The notes: a model not told the origin generated them from the letters alone. Numbered from the stretch's first letter, positions 9,173-20,905 are shown. The stretch is 64,000 nt of DNA from Procambarus clarkii (GCF_040958095.1 NC_091227.1:21736526-21800525), one strand, 5' to 3'. A program made the numbers and translations.

Positions 9173-9175
<3 letters not shown>
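8801..9175. other. No gene seen
   Basis: Unassigned, moderately AT-rich, possibly more decayed LINE sequence. Confidence 0.35.

Positions 9176-9240
<65 letters not shown>
9176..9240. repeat. (GA)n microsatellite
   Basis: About 32 GA repeats followed by GAGT variants. Confidence 0.97.
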
Positions 9241-9243
<3 letters not shown>

Positions 9244-9402
9244 GTGAGTGAGTGAGAGTGTGAGAGTTGCATGTGAGAGTGAGGGGAGGGTCCCAGCACA
9301 CACCAGGGAGCTACCTGCCATAATTACCGCCCTCACCTCGGGAAGAGCCACACGCACCCGCTGTTAACTACACACCACACAGCAGGGGATGATACTAGAC
9401 GA

Positions 9403-9404
<2 letters not shown>

Positions 9405-9495
<91 letters not shown>

Positions 9496-9515
9496 CGCAC
9501 ACACACACACACACA
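9405..9515. repeat. (CA)n microsatellite at the 5' junction of LINE B
   Basis: CA repeats with a few CG variants run directly into the first base of the LINE reading frame at 9516. Confidence 0.97.
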
Positions 9516-10755
9516 TGCCTAACAAACCTTTTAGAATTCTATGATAAAGTAACAAGGATAAGGCAGGACAGAGAAGGCTGGGCAGACTGCATATTTCTTG
9601 ACTGCCAAAAGGCCTTTGATACGGTACCGCACATGAGACTGCTATACAAACTTGAGAGGCAGGCAGGAGTAAGCGGAAAGGCCCTAGTATGGGTGAAGAA
9701 CTACCTAACAGGAAGGAGCCAGAGGGTAATGGTAAGGGGCGAAAAGTCGGACTGGCGAACAGTAACAAGTGGAGTACCTCAAGGATCGGTGCTGGGACCA
9801 ATCCTCTTTCTAATTTACGTAAATGATATGTTTACAGGAGTGGAATCATACATGTCAATGTTTGCAGATGACGCAAAATTAATGAGAAGAGTTGTGACAG
9901 ACGAGGATTGTAGGATCCTCCAAGAGGACTTACACAGGCTGCAGAGATGGTCAGAGAAATGGCTACTGGAGTTTAACACCAGTAAATGTAAAGTTATGGA
10001 AATGGGATCAGGCGACAGGAGACCAAAGGGACAGTACACAATGAAGGGGAACAGCCTACCTGTAACGATTCGAGAAAGAGACCTGGGAGTGGATGTGACA
10101 CCCAATCTAACTCCTGAGGCACATATAAATAGGATAACGACAGCAGCGTACTCTACACTGGCGAAAATTAGAACTTCATTCAGAAACCTAAATGAGGAAG
10201 CTTTTAGGGCGCTTTACACTGCCTACGTGAGACCCGTCTTAGAGTATGCCGCGCCATCATGGAGCCCCCACCTGAAGAAACACATAAAGAAACTGGAGAA
10301 GGTTCAGAGGTTTGCGACAAGGCTTGTCCCAGAGCTACGAGGGATGGGATATGAAGAGCGGCTGAAGGAACTGAACCTTACGACACTAGAGAAAAGAAGG
10401 GAGAGAGGAGATATGATAGGGACATATAAAATACTCAGGGGAATTGACAAAGTGGAAATAGATCAAATGTTCACACGTAATAATAACAGAACGAGGGGAC
10501 ATGGGTGGAAACTGGAAACTCAGATGAGTCACAGAGATGTTAGGAAGTTTTCTTTTAGCGTGAGAGTAGTAGAAAAATGGAATGCACTTGGGGAACAGGT
10601 TGTGGAAGCAAATACTATTCATACTTTTAAAACTAGGTATGATAGGGAAATGGGACAGGAGTCATTGCTGTAAACAACCGATAGCTAGAAAGGCGGGATC
10701 CAAGAGTCAATGCTCGATCCTGCAAGCACATATAGGTGAGTACATATAGGTGAGT

Positions 10756-10757
<2 letters not shown>
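9516..10757 (+). mobile_element. LINE family I, copy B: open reverse transcriptase, 5'-truncated
   Basis: A single frame is open from 9516 to the stop at 10671-10673 (385 codons). In order it has [33 protein letters not shown] (first catalytic Asp region), SGVPQGSVLGPILFLIYVND, SMFADDAKLMRRVV (catalytic FADD box), WLLEFNTSKC, the thumb, YVRPVLEYAAPSWSP, and a C-terminus rich in basic and aromatic residues ending GQESLL. The 3' UTR holds gaaaggcgggatccaagagt and ends in two tataggtgagtaca repeats that pass into (CA)n. The N-terminal ORF2 part with the endonuclease and all of ORF1 are absent. By motif style it belongs to the CR1/jockey/R1-like non-LTR group; a clade assignment needs a tree. Confidence 0.92.
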
Positions 10758-11059
<302 letters not shown>

Positions 11060-11079
11060 CGTGCGTGCATGTGCTAATA

Positions 11080-11285
11080 ACTTACTTCTGGAAGAGAAAA
11101 ACAAGAACTACGAGGAGAGGCTAGAGGTGTCAACTCTGTCAAAGCTGGAGGATAAAAGAAAGAGGTGATATGATCACTACATACAACATAGCAACAAGAA
11201 TCTACAAAATTGACAAGAGGAATTCTTGAAATTTGCAAATATAAGAACAAGAGGTCACAGAATCAAGCTCAAGAAACAAAGATGA
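11080..11285 (+). mobile_element. Decayed LINE RT C-terminal fragment
   Basis: The translation contains KNYEERLEVSTLSKLEDKR followed by a frame change and DMITTYN. This matches the MSYEERLRELNLTSLEDRRV-RGDMITTFK region of the intact copies. Frames are broken. Confidence 0.65.
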
Positions 11286-11352
11286 ATATATATATAACTA
11301 GTGGTAGTGTCTACTTTTCCTTAAAGGACAACACACTACTAAACTTAATATC

Positions 11353-11353
11353 A

Positions 11354-11391
<38 letters not shown>
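11353..11391. repeat. (CA)n microsatellite
   Basis: About 19 CA repeats. Confidence 0.95.
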
Positions 11392-11393
<2 letters not shown>

Positions 11394-11880
11394 GTTGACT
11401 AGTCAGTACAAAGATCTAATCACTTGGAACTCAAAGTATCTGACTTTGGAACACAGACACAATTACACTTGGAACATCTAGTGGCAGGGAACACTTATAC
11501 TTATCTTGCTTGGAGTAAAGAATAAGAGGAGGAGGAGGTAAAAAAGAGAAAGGGCAACTCCCACGTCCGTCCGCACCCGAGGTAGCGGCAGAAGTGTGCT
11601 GCTCCCTGTGGCGTGGCTTGCTGCCTGCTTCATCAGCTGATCATACAGTAACCCTTATTGATTCTCTAACACAATATTAAATTGCCACTATGCAGTTCTA
11701 AGTATAACATCGTAGCTTTACAATACACTTAACAAATTATCATCACAGAGCCACTACATCTCTAGGAGCATCAAAAACACTTACGTCTGGCAAGGAAGCG
11801 ATCGCCCACCATTTACAAAATGAGGATATGTATATAAACTGCCAGAAAGTTCACTCCTTTAACCCAAACCTAGCTAAAAA
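11392..11880. other. No gene seen
   Basis: Unassigned sequence without a supportable frame, RNA gene or repeat. Confidence 0.4.
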
Positions 11881-11881
11881 A

Positions 11882-11990
11882 TCGACTTGAGAATGGTCCA
11901 GGACGGACCGAAACGTCGTCGTCCCATCACCTTCTAGTGTGTGGTCTGGTCAACATACTTTAGCCACGTTATTGTGACTCATCGCCTGCT
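11882..11990 (+). mobile_element. Fold-back element F, single-arm copy
   Basis: Starts aatcgacttgagaatggtcc, continues aggacggaccgaaacgtcgt and cgtcccatcaccttctagtg, and ends ttattgtgactcatcgcctgc. This is one arm of the inverted element at 43211-43401, with no opposite arm here. It defines the monomer of about 109 bp. Confidence 0.75.
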
Positions 11991-12199
11991 AGCTAAAACT
12001 ATAAATTAAATAACACTAATCCCACACATAAGCCAACACCTTCAGGGCCTTTCACTAAAATACTTAAAAGAGTGAAGGGTCCCTATTACATATGTAAACA
12101 AATGCAATACGATCCTGGATCCATTTGCCAGAGTGTAGTCTTGGGCCCAGGGTCGTAACAGAGGCTTCGAACCGTCATATGACAGAGTACTGGGAAGAC
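11991..12199. other. No gene seen
   Basis: Unassigned. Confidence 0.35.
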
Positions 12200-12292
12200 A
12201 GGACACCATACCTTGAGGTGCTTCCGGGGCTTAGCGTCCCCGCGGCCCGGTCGTCGACCAGGCCTCCTGGTTGCTGGACTGATCAGGTCGAC
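12200..12292 (-). mobile_element. LINE family III 3'-end fragment
   Basis: The plus strand reads accttgaggtgcttccgggg then cttagcgtccccgcggcccg, the complement of the terminal part of the LINE at 41330-41395. Only the non-coding tail remains. Confidence 0.75.
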
Positions 12293-14867
12293 TGTAGCTC
12301 TCACCCTGTAACTATGCAAAAGGACAACAGTATACAGGAAAATGGGTTTGGACTCTGCTACAGACAGTGTGAACTCTCACCACTTGTGTGTAGATAGCAA
12401 CAGGCTGGTAGGTCAGATCCAGAGCTCTGAAAATAATTACGGTATCAGAGACGTTACTGCCTTACTAATCCACTTGGGATTACAAGAACACAAGATTACA
12501 AGGTAGTGACAAGTTGTGTGTGTGTGTGTTGAAGCCCACAGCCTTGTGAGGAGTGGTGCAGAGATCCTCTAGGTAACTCAATGGTATAAGTACTGATCTC
12601 TGGGTCATATCACCAAACATCATCAATTCTACTTCAAGTAGGGAACATATAGTTAGGATATCTCTGTCAGATAATCATTTTGCCTCTTCCCAAGTGAGTC
12701 GGTCATTTAATTATCAGTGAATATTTTATTCTTAAGTATCCAGAGCATACTACTACTACTACTTTCCTTCCTCACTCACTACTGGGACACTTAAGTGGCT
12801 GACAGTTCCTCGAGATGTGAGGACTAAGACTGTTCCTCAGTCTTTAAAATAATGTGGCTAAATACAGGCTGGGGAGGATATTATGACTTATGTCTTCCTA
12901 TTTCACCCCTGGTTCCCTCGGTCCACGTAATATTTATATTATTAAATCAGGTGGTGGAGGCAGCGGGAGAGTTTGATATGGTTATTACTGGAAGTGAGGT
13001 TGTGTAGCATTATGTGTGTGAGAGCAGTGAGAGCGGTCTCTTGTGCGCTCTCATTTTCTCGCACTATCCTCTCCTCTCTCTCTCTCTCTCTCTCCCCCTT
13101 CTTTCCGCTTTCTCCTTCTTTCCCCTCTCTCCCTGACCTCTCTCTCCTTTCTTCCCTCTCTCCCTCTCTTCCCTCTCTCCCCTCTCTCCCCTCTCTCCCT
13201 CTCTTCTCCCTTTCCGTCAAGCTCACTACACATGCTGAAAACGGATCACAAATGCTAGGTCAATCTGGTATAGCATTGACGTGTTATAAATGGGGCCACG
13301 TTTGGTCTTTATAACTACACTATGGTAATTACACTTAGGTAATTACACACACACTTGAAACTGTCTATATGACAAGGGTATTTGCCACATTTATCCTATT
13401 TTAGGCGCCGTGAAGTCCCTCAAGTAAGATGTTTGGGAAAGGGTTTATGAGGTTTTCTAAACAGTATTCTCTCTTCAGTAAACTGAAAATTTAAACTGCT
13501 GAGGATTTGCCTCTGGTGACTTGCATACAAGGACAGTAACCACATCTAATATTTCTATTTTGGTTATCAGCACTTCCACCATATGGTTTGTGGTGTTTAG
13601 CAGCTCAGTACAGATGTGTGTGTCTTGGAGGTAGAGGCTGACCCCCATCCTGTAGCCTTTGTTTCTTGTCTCACTTAAAAAGATTGTATTTTGGTATCTA
13701 TGTTACAATGTGATAATAATATGGGTACCAAAGTTCTGTGAGTTTCTGGTAAGACTGCAAATGCTGCATTTGCCTCCGGAGGCTTCAACAGCCTCAGGAG
13801 GCTTCAACAGCCTCACGAGGCCTCAGCAGACAACAAAGTCCATATAATGGACTTTGTTTTGATGCCTTATATGTTGGCAAATATGAAAGATATTATCATA
13901 TTTGCGGGAGTGCTGAATATTATCATTTGTGTAAATATTTGCGATTCTGATAAGGGTGTCATTGTGTCTCCTGTATAGTGATTGACCCAGTTGGTGGTAC
14001 AGTTTTGACATAGCCATTTTTTCCTTACAAAAAATTCTCCCTGGTATATATGGTTGTTGCTGTGTTCATAACAGCACCCATTGGATTTTTATTCACCTGA
14101 TTTCTTTGATATGAAATCCTGGGCAGTCTCTGCTATAGCATTCTTTCTTGTTTAGTGAATTTTTCTACAGTTCTGGGTAGAAAAATTTGCAACAATCAGC
14201 ACCAAAAAATTTATGTATTTAGGATATTTTTATATTTTGTTGGATATTTGCAATTTCATTAGTTCTTGCACCAGCCTATGTTTACACACATGTTTACACA
14301 CATGCCTAATATGTGCAGGTTCCACGTTCCTTCCTTTCCTCTCCCCCCTCACATTCTCTTCACACTATGCCTAACACCGTGTACAAAATATATGACATAA
14401 GCACTTCAAAGCTGGGTTACATTGAGCTAATGGTTGTGCAGCGGCCTTAATGGTATAATTAATCTCGAATTGGTCTGCGGCAGCACGTCACAGCCTGCCA
14501 CTGAGCCTGCTTCCCTTCCACCCACTCACTCAACCTGTCAATCTGGAATCCTTTTATTATGATCAGCTTTAAGTTTTCTAGCTATCTCCTTTTATCATAT
14601 TAAAAAAAAACGTTTTTGTGTGTGTTTTCGATGTTTGTAGCTATCTCAAGAAGGCCTTCAACCTGGTATATATAATGTGGCTGACGAACCTCGTGTCAAT
14701 CTTCATTGGACTTTGCTGTCAGTTCTTAATGATGAGCACCTTGTGTTACTGGGGCGTGAGGTGTGGTGGTCTCTGTTCCGTCTCCCTCCTGTCTTGAGTC
14801 TGACCTCGGTGCTTGGGGGTGGAGGCGGCGGCCTCGTCTTGTTCTTCCATTGCATGCCACTTATTGG
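12293..14867. other. Gene-poor stretch; pyrimidine tract at 13070-13215
   Basis: No gene recognised. 13070-13215 is a CT tract with imperfect ccctctctccc units. 13770-13825 repeats a caacagcctcaggaggcttc-like phrase three times. The rest is AT-rich (13650-14640). The short open frames have no recognisable motif. Confidence 0.45.
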
Positions 14868-14870
14868 TGC

Positions 14871-14951
<81 letters not shown>
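14868..14951. repeat. (GT)n microsatellite at the 3' end of LINE C
   Basis: About 40 GT repeats joined to the gctcacctagttgtact tail repeat of the minus-strand LINE. Confidence 0.97.
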
Positions 14952-14953
<2 letters not shown>

Positions 14954-15201
14954 CACCTAGTTGTACTACTCACCTAGTTGTGCTTGCGGGGGTTGAGCTC
15001 TGGCTCTTTGGTCCCGCCTCTCAACTGTCAATCAACTGGTGTACAGGTTCCTGAGCCTACTGGGCTCTTATTATATCTACACTTGAAACTGTGTATGGAG
15101 TCAGCCTCCACCACATCACTGCCTAATGCATTCCATCTGTTAGCTACTCTGACACTGAAAAAATTCTTTCTACTGTCTCTGTGGCTCATTTGGGTACTCA
15201 G

Positions 15202-15202
<1 letters not shown>
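14951..15202 (-). mobile_element. LINE family II, copy C: 3'-end fragment
   Basis: The minus strand contains the last coding part (QMSHRDSRKNFFSVRVANRW, NALGSDVVEADSIHSFKCRY) and the 3' UTR with ttgagaggcgggaccaaaga, gctcaacccccgcaa and two actaggtgagtac-like repeats. It breaks off at ctgagtacc next to (GT)n at 15203. Confidence 0.88.

Positions 15203-15273
<71 letters not shown>
15203..15273. repeat. (GT)n microsatellite at the 5' junction of LINE C
   Basis: About 35 GT repeats directly at the truncation point of the LINE. Confidence 0.97.
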
Positions 15274-15275
<2 letters not shown>

Positions 15276-15409
15276 CTTTCCTCATCTGTATGGGTTTGCA
15301 GTGCAGAATTTTTAAATTAATATTTCCACTCAATAACTGTTTCTTGAATTGCCTTTGACAAACTTAATGTAATCTTTATCATGACAGAGGATCGCTTACA
15401 CTGTAGAGG

Positions 15410-15840
15410 CTCTTCCTCACATCTCCGTGACTCATTTGTGTCTCCAGTCTCCCTTCTGTCCTCTTGTTGTACTCTATCTCCTTTGGAATATTGCTTCTAC
15501 ATTTAATTGGTCAATTCCTCACAAGAGCTTTGATGTCGTTATCATGTCTGCCACATTATTTCTATCCTACAGTGTGGTGGGGTCCAGTTTCTTGAATGGT
15601 TCGATCTCAACTATATAAGAACCCTGTCGTAGCTCAGTCGATTAAGGCAGTGTCTGGGATGCTCCCGGACGCAGGTTCGAATCCTCGTCACGGCCCTTGT
15701 GGATTTGTTCATTTATATAATAAGGGTTCCCATGCCCGCAGCATACTCAAGAAAATGTCTTATTGTTTGTTGCACAGTTCGAAAGGCTTCATTATGCAAA
15801 TTTCTGGAGGCTATCCGGACTTTGGCCAGTGTGTCGACGT
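15410..15840 (-). mobile_element. Decayed LINE RT relic, split by a SINE
   Basis: 15410-15605 keeps the pattern of the LINE 3' coding region on the minus strand (plus strand: atctccgtgactcatttgtg, tctccagtctcccttctgtc). 15745-15840 continues as the complement of the thumb region. A SINE (15616-15735) lies between the two halves. Confidence 0.55.
15616..15735 (+). mobile_element. tRNA-derived SINE family C
   Basis: Head cctgtcgtagctcagtcgat (A box), B box GGTTCGAATCC near 15675, then tcgtcacggcccttgtggat and ttgttcatt. Flanking tatataa words on both sides could be a short target duplication. The relic at 3228 is the second copy. Confidence 0.75.
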
Positions 15841-15843
15841 TAC

Positions 15844-16160
15844 TCAGGTGTTAGTGTGGCCCTGGTGTTAGTGTGGCCCTGGTGTTAGTGTGACCCTGGT
15901 GTTAGTGTGACCCTGGTGTTAGTGTGACCCTGGTGTTAGTGTGACCCTGGTGTTAGTGTGACCCTGGTGTTAGTGTGACCCCTGGTGTTAGTGTGACCCT
16001 GGTGTTAGTGTGACCCTGGTGTTAGTGTGACCCTGGTGTTAGTGTGACCCTGGTGTTAGTGTGACCCTGGTGTTAATGTGGCCCTGGTGTTAGTGTGACC
16101 CTGGTGTTAGTGTGACCCCTGGTGTTAGTGTGACCCCTGGTGTTAGTGTGACCCTGGTCT
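15844..16160. repeat. 17-bp minisatellite, about 18 copies
   Basis: Unit tggtgttagtgtgaccc with occasional 18-bp and gtggccc variants. Confidence 0.95.
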
Positions 16161-16239
16161 TAGATTTAGTTGTGTCTGCACCAAAGTTGATCTCTTCTGA
16201 AGAGGGAAACTGTTTTCCCCGATCACTGTGTTGAATGTT

Positions 16240-16480
16240 TGTCTTTCTTACTCTCGTTTCTCTCCTCATAACTTTCCACTTGTCAGGGTTAAAGTCCTGA
16301 AGGTGGAGAGGAACAGGCTCTTTATATTGGGAGAAAGTAGGACAAAAAGACACAAGTGGAAGCTGGGAACATAAATGAGTAGTAGAACTATAAGGGTAAT
16401 ACTGGAGCCTTGTCCGGGTGGCCAACAGGTGGAGTGCGCTGGAAGGCCTGGAAGCCACCTCCATCCATAACTTTCCAGGT
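16240..16480 (+). mobile_element. Decayed LINE RT 3' relic
   Basis: Contains gtaggacaaaaagacacaag then tggaagctgggaaca and ggaagccacctccatccata. These correspond to the RTRGHKWKLET-like and EVVEATSIHNF-like C-terminal motifs of the LINE relics at 37.4, 48.8 and 51.9 kb. Several frame changes. Confidence 0.6.
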
Positions 16481-16869
16481 CCTACCACCAACAGTAGTAG
16501 GAGCAGGAGGGCCAGCGGCGGCCATCTCCCCCCTCCCTCCAATGGTAGGGGGAGGGGGCTACCCCCAGGGAGGTGAGGGGGCGGGGGCGTCTATTGATAG
16601 AAGCGGGTTTCCTATTCGCCTCTACATAAAAAGTTAAGGTATCCAAGTAGACTATGGAGGGGGGGGGGGTGGGGGTGAGGGTTGGTCGGAATGAGTAGGC
16701 TGCTGTGAATGTGGGGGGGGGAAGGGGAGGGGGGGCGAGGTACCAGTAGTGATAGTGGGTTATTTATACACGTTGGTGGCAACCTCATCCTTGGCGGTGA
16801 GTCCTGTGCAATTCAACGCCAGACCCACAATATTGACACAGGTGAACCATTATGATGAGAAACTAAAGT

Positions 16870-16872
<3 letters not shown>
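16481..16872. other. No gene seen; G-rich tracts
   Basis: G-runs at 16655-16672 and 16712-16738; otherwise unassigned. Confidence 0.4.

Positions 16873-16873
<1 letters not shown>

Positions 16874-16911
<38 letters not shown>
16874..16911. repeat. (GT)n microsatellite at the 3' end of LINE D
   Basis: About 19 GT repeats joined to tactcacctagttgtactca of the LINE tail. Confidence 0.96.
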
Positions 16912-16914
<3 letters not shown>

Positions 16915-17667
16915 CACCTAGTTGTACTCACCTAGTTGTGTTTGCGGGGGTTGAGCTCTGGCTCTTTGGTCCCGCCTCTCAACCGTCAATCAACAGGTGT
17001 ACAGATTCCTGAGCCTATTGGGCTCTGTCATATCTACACTTGAAACTGTGTATGGAGTCAGCCTCCACCACATCACTTCCTAATGCATTCCATTTGTCAA
17101 CCACTCTGACACTAAAAAAGTTCTTTCTAATATCTCTGTGGCTCATTTGGGCACTCAGTTTCCACCTGTGTCCCCTTGTGCGTGTTCCCCTTGTGTTAAA
17201 TAGCCTGTCTTTATCTACCCTATCAATCCCCTTCAGAATCTTGAATGTGGTGATCATGTCCCCCCTAACTCTTCTGTCTTCCAGCGAAGTGAGGTTTAAT
17301 TCCCGTAGTCTCTCCTCGTAGCTCATACCTCTCAGCTCGGGTACTAGTCTGGTGGCAAACCTTTGAACCTTTTCCAGTTTAGTCTTATCCTTGACTAGAT
17401 ATGGACTCCATGCTGGGGCTGCATACTCCAGGATTGGCCTGACATATGTGGTATACAAAGTTCTGAATGATTCTTTACACAAGTTTCTGAATGCCGTTCG
17501 TATGTTGGCCAGCCTGGCATATGCCGCTGATGTTATCCGCTTGATATGGGCTGCAGGAGACAGGTCTGGCGTGATATCAACCCCCAAGTCTTTTTCCTTC
17601 TCTGACTCCTGAAGAATTTCCTCTCCCAGATGATACCTTGTATCTGGCCTCCTGCTCCCTACACCTA

Positions 17668-17670
<3 letters not shown>
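16910..17670 (-). mobile_element. LINE family II, copy D: RT C-terminal part
   Basis: The minus-strand frame is open from 17668 to 17015. It starts IGVGSRRPDTRYHLGEEIL and continues through KDLGVDITPDLSPAAHIKRI, RTLYTTYVRPILEYAAPAWS and RGDMITTFKILKGID, ending HSFKCRYDRAQ. It is nearly identical to copy E. The 3' UTR has the conserved ttgagaggcgggaccaaaga and ends in two actaggtgagtac repeats. The catalytic domain is missing; the break abuts (GT)n at 17671. Confidence 0.92.

Positions 17671-17726
<56 letters not shown>
17671..17726. repeat. (GT)n microsatellite at the 5' junction of LINE D
   Basis: 28 GT repeats directly following the truncation point. Confidence 0.97.
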
Positions 17727-17728
<2 letters not shown>

Positions 17729-17810
17729 ACGAGGCGAGGCACACACGGTTAAACCTACAAATAAGCCGCTGCCAGAGAGTGGGGATCCCTGGCCTGGCCG
17801 GTCAATACGT

Positions 17811-17990
17811 GTCTGTACTTGCCTAGATGTGCTTCTTTGGTCGAGCTCTAGCTGTCGAGCCCCGCCTGGCCAACTGTGGGTCGTCTAATGCAGTCTCTCT
17901 TTATTCTTTTCTCTTGAAAGTTTGTGGAATTACATCCCAAGACATTCCATTTATTAACGTGTGGTCACTTTAGTCTTTCCTAACATCCTT
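17811..17990 (-). mobile_element. Divergent LINE 3'-end fragment
   Basis: The plus strand reads acttgcctagatgtgcttct, ttggtcgagctctagctgtc and gagccccgcctggccaactg. This is the same architecture as the family II 3' end (tail repeat, then GAGC hairpin, then ccgcct) but clearly diverged. An additional related LINE family is implied. Confidence 0.6.
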
Positions 17991-17997
17991 GCGGCCG

Positions 17998-18078
17998 ACG
18001 GGCTGCTTCCTGGGGGTGGAGGCCTGGTCGAGGACCGGGCCGCGGGGACACTAAAGCCCCGAAATCATCTCAAGATAT
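17998..18078 (+). mobile_element. Core SINE tail fragment (type III tail)
   Basis: Contains gggctgcttcctgggggtgg, aggcctggtcgaggaccggg and the actaaagccccgaaatcatc end. The head and core are missing. Confidence 0.8.
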
Positions 18079-18126
18079 ACCTGTATCTCTGGTCTATAGA
18101 TATGGTCCTTGTTCTTCCCTTGGATT

Positions 18127-18376
18127 GGAGCCGGTCGGCCGAGCGGACAGCACGCTGGACTTGTGATCCTGTGGTCCTGCGTTCGATCCCAGGCGCCGGC
18201 GAGAAACAATGGGCAGAGTTTCTTTCACCCTATGCCCCTATTACCTAGCAGTAAAATAGGTACCTGGGTGTTAGTCAGCTGTCCCGGGCTGCTTCCTGAG
18301 GGTGGAGACCTGGTCGACGACGGGGCCGCGGGGACACTAAAAGCCCCGAAATCATCTCAAGATAACCTCAAGATAT
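18127..18376 (+). mobile_element. Core SINE, tail type III, copy 2
   Basis: Full-length structure like 1041-1281: GAGCCGGTCGGCCGAGCGG head, B box GTTCGATCCC, core ttacctagcagtaaaatagg, tail aggtggagacctggtcgacg and a double acctcaagat end. It lies 50 bp after a fragment of the same family. Confidence 0.88.
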
Positions 18377-18807
18377 AACCCTTCCTCCTGGAGAACATGG
18401 CTTCTTTGACAACATTTAGTCCCTCGAGTATCGTACATGCATCATACCACCACAGTTCGGTGTCTCAAGTGCAGTAAGGTTCAGTGAGTGTGTCTTGAGA
18501 GGTCATGCACCCCAGGTGAGAGCCTCGCTGCCTCCGTCTTGAGGTGGCGGCCTCATCAAAGGACCACAAGTACACTTTAACATGAAGGAGTACACATGTA
18601 AACAATGGAGGAGCGTGGCTCTCACACGGCTCTCTCTCTCTCCTTTCACAACCACTGGAATACCTGCTTGTGTTCAAGCCCAAGTTATAGTCTACACAGG
18701 AAAGCAAGCACGGAGTATTAAATCAATTCCTGCAATTATACTTGAAGTAGCTGATAAACAAGGAGCCGTGTTTAACACAAGCCTCGGTAAATGTTAAGTT
18801 TACTAGC
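18377..18807. other. No gene seen
   Basis: Unassigned; no convincing frame or repeat. Confidence 0.4.
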
Positions 18808-18880
18808 CTATCAGGGAGGCCTGGTCGACGACCGGGCCGCGGGGACGCTAAGCCCCGGAAGCACCTCAAGGTAACCATCC
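18808..18880 (+). mobile_element. LINE family III 3' tail fragment
   Basis: Carries gggaggcctggtcgacgacc, gggccgcggggacgctaagc and cccggaagcacctcaaggta, essentially identical to 41337-41393. This indicates recent activity of the source. Confidence 0.8.
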
Positions 18881-18949
18881 TATATGTGTCTCGGTTACCT
18901 TTCTTGGGAACATCAGACCCTCCAACCACGGACCTAAATTATTGCGACC

Positions 18950-19256
18950 GTCTCAAAGCTCTCAAAATGTACTCTCTGAAAAGGACACGAGAAAGATATC
19001 AAATACATGGGAGATACTGGAGGGCCAGGTCCCAAATTTACACAGTAGAATAACAACATACTGGAGCGAAAGGTAAGGAAGGAAATGCAGAATAGAACCA
19101 GTGAGAAGTAGAGGTGCCATAGGCACAATCAGAGAACACTGATTGTCTGAGAACACTGTCTGAACATCAGAGGTCCACAGTTGTTCAACACCCTCCCAGC
19201 AAGCATTAGAAATATTACCGGAACAAAGGTGAATGTCCTCAAGAGGCACTTATACA
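18950..19256 (+). mobile_element. LINE relic, family IV
   Basis: The order agatactggagggccaggtc, acagtagaataacaacatac, agaggtgccataggcac, atcagaggtccacagttgtt, caacaccctcccagca matches the RT C-terminal layout of the family III LINE at 41 kb. There the protein reads VEGLVPNLHTEITAHETRRH and DIRGPRLFNTLPLHIRGI. Frames are broken. Related pieces lie at 55.1-55.5 kb. Confidence 0.65.
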
Positions 19257-19258
<2 letters not shown>

Positions 19259-19289
<31 letters not shown>

Positions 19290-19470
19290 AGATATATACA
19301 AGAGTTGTTACATTCTTGTACAGCCACTAGTACGCGTAGCGTTTCGGGCAGGTCCCTGGAATACGATCCCCGCCGCGAAGAATCGTTAGTTCTTGCAAGA
19401 AGTACCGGACCAACCAGGCTGTAGTGGATGTGTGACCCACGCCCGTCACACATCACTAGTCTGCTCCTCG
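19259..19470 (-). mobile_element. LINE 3' end with poly-A, tail type IV
   Basis: On the minus strand: a cctggttggtccggtactt phrase, then ggacctgcccgaaacgctac, gtactagtggctgtacaaga, atgtaacaactcttgtatat, and a run of about 30 A (T on plus, 19259-19288). The ctagtggct...acaagaatgtaa end is shared with the SINE at 59186-59433, so this is probably the LINE (or a sister) that supplies that tail. Confidence 0.6.
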
Positions 19471-20090
19471 TCAACCGGCTAATTCCAAGCGGACCGGCGT
19501 GAGAGCACGGTTGAGACGAGTCGACAACTCTTCGGCGTGTGTGTGTGCGTGAGCATGCTTACCCGCGCGTGTGTGTGTGTGCGTGGGGTTGCGTGAGTGA
19601 CTGCGACTTGGTGTACAAGTTTAGCTGCTGGTGTTTTAAGTAAGGGTTGGCCTTGGTGTTAAGTTGGACTTTACTGCACTTGAGAGACCGAACTGTGGTG
19701 GCCTGATGCATGTACGATACTCGAGGGACCAAATAATGTTGTCTGGGAGCCTCAGTGTCTGTTGGTCTCTCTCCTCGCGTGACCCTAATAGTCATGGCTG
19801 ACATATTGCTCCCGTTGTTTGTACTTAACCCTGTTGCCATCCTATTACTCCCGTTGTTGCCGTTGCTGGTACAGTTCCTCTGTTGTAACTGGCGCTGTTT
19901 TAACTTTCAGTCAAGCTGTTTCTGCTGTTTGTGTTACATGTGTCATATTGCTGAGTTCCAGCTGCTGTGAGGGGCTCAAGCTGGTGCTGTTGTTGCTGTG
20001 GAGCTGTGTGTTGCTTCTGTTGCTGCTGTGAAGCTGTGTGTTGCCACAGCTCTTCTCTCCAGCTCACAACCACACCTCACACTCGCTTGC
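19471..20090. other. No gene seen; CTG/TGTTG-rich
   Basis: A GTGTG stretch at 19537-19585 and a TGCTG/TGTTG-rich stretch at 19830-20045. Open frames here follow trinucleotide composition. Confidence 0.4.
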
Positions 20091-20097
20091 TTGCTTG

Positions 20098-20098
20098 C

Positions 20099-20129
<31 letters not shown>

Positions 20130-20147
20130 CATACATACATACATACA

Positions 20148-20176
<29 letters not shown>
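20098..20176. repeat. (CATA)n microsatellite
   Basis: About 19 tetranucleotide repeats. Confidence 0.98.
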
Positions 20177-20179
<3 letters not shown>

Positions 20180-20399
20180 CACAGACCGGGAGGCCGTATA
20201 CCTGGACGTTTCTGTACGTTTTAGACGCCTCTAGTTAACTAATTATTGAGATTTACCTGAGGGACTGGTTTAAATTGCAGGTGTGGTCGGGTGGAGATGA
20301 CTGGTGCTCCTGGGCATATGTTAACTGTATCGAGATAGGTAATTACAAGGTGCAGGTGGGCAGGTGTCCGCTGTACGTGTGGTGAAGGATGCCGGTGGG

Positions 20400-20575
20400 T
20401 GGGCAGGCTGTTAGGCAGGCTGGCAGGCTGGCTGGCTGGCTGGCAGGCTGGCAGGCTAGCTGGCAGGCAGGCTGGCTGGCAGGCTAGCTGGCAGGCAGGC
20501 TGGCTGGCTGGCTGGCTGGCAGGCTGGCAGGCTAGCTGGCTGGCTTGCTAGCTGGCTTTCTGGCTGGCTGGCTAT

Positions 20576-20650
<75 letters not shown>

Positions 20651-20652
20651 TT

Positions 20653-20686
<34 letters not shown>

Positions 20687-20692
20687 AGACAG
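20400..20692. repeat. (GGCT)n / (GGCA)n tetranucleotide array
   Basis: Nearly 290 bp of GGCT with blocks of GGCA and TAGC variants. The purest GGCT block is 20576-20648, followed by a pure GGCA block. Confidence 0.97.
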
Positions 20693-20905
20693 ATATGCAG
20701 GCCAACTTTACTGGCGTTGTAGACCCCATACTCACACCATATTATGGTTGTCACAGACAGGTAATTATGTAATACTGTTGTGGGGTTATTTTTGTGTATA
20801 TTAAGGTCATGTACTAATTTACACAACAAGTCATAAGATATTCTGAGCGACCGTCCTCCATATTGCTGCTTCGTTGTGTACTTCTTTGTCGCGAAGATAA
20901 AGGCT

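Noticed and set aside
9516-10673. Host or viral polymerase gene
   Set aside because: The FADD box, GVPQGSVLGP motif, C-terminal layout and multiple truncated copies identify a non-LTR retrotransposon fragment.
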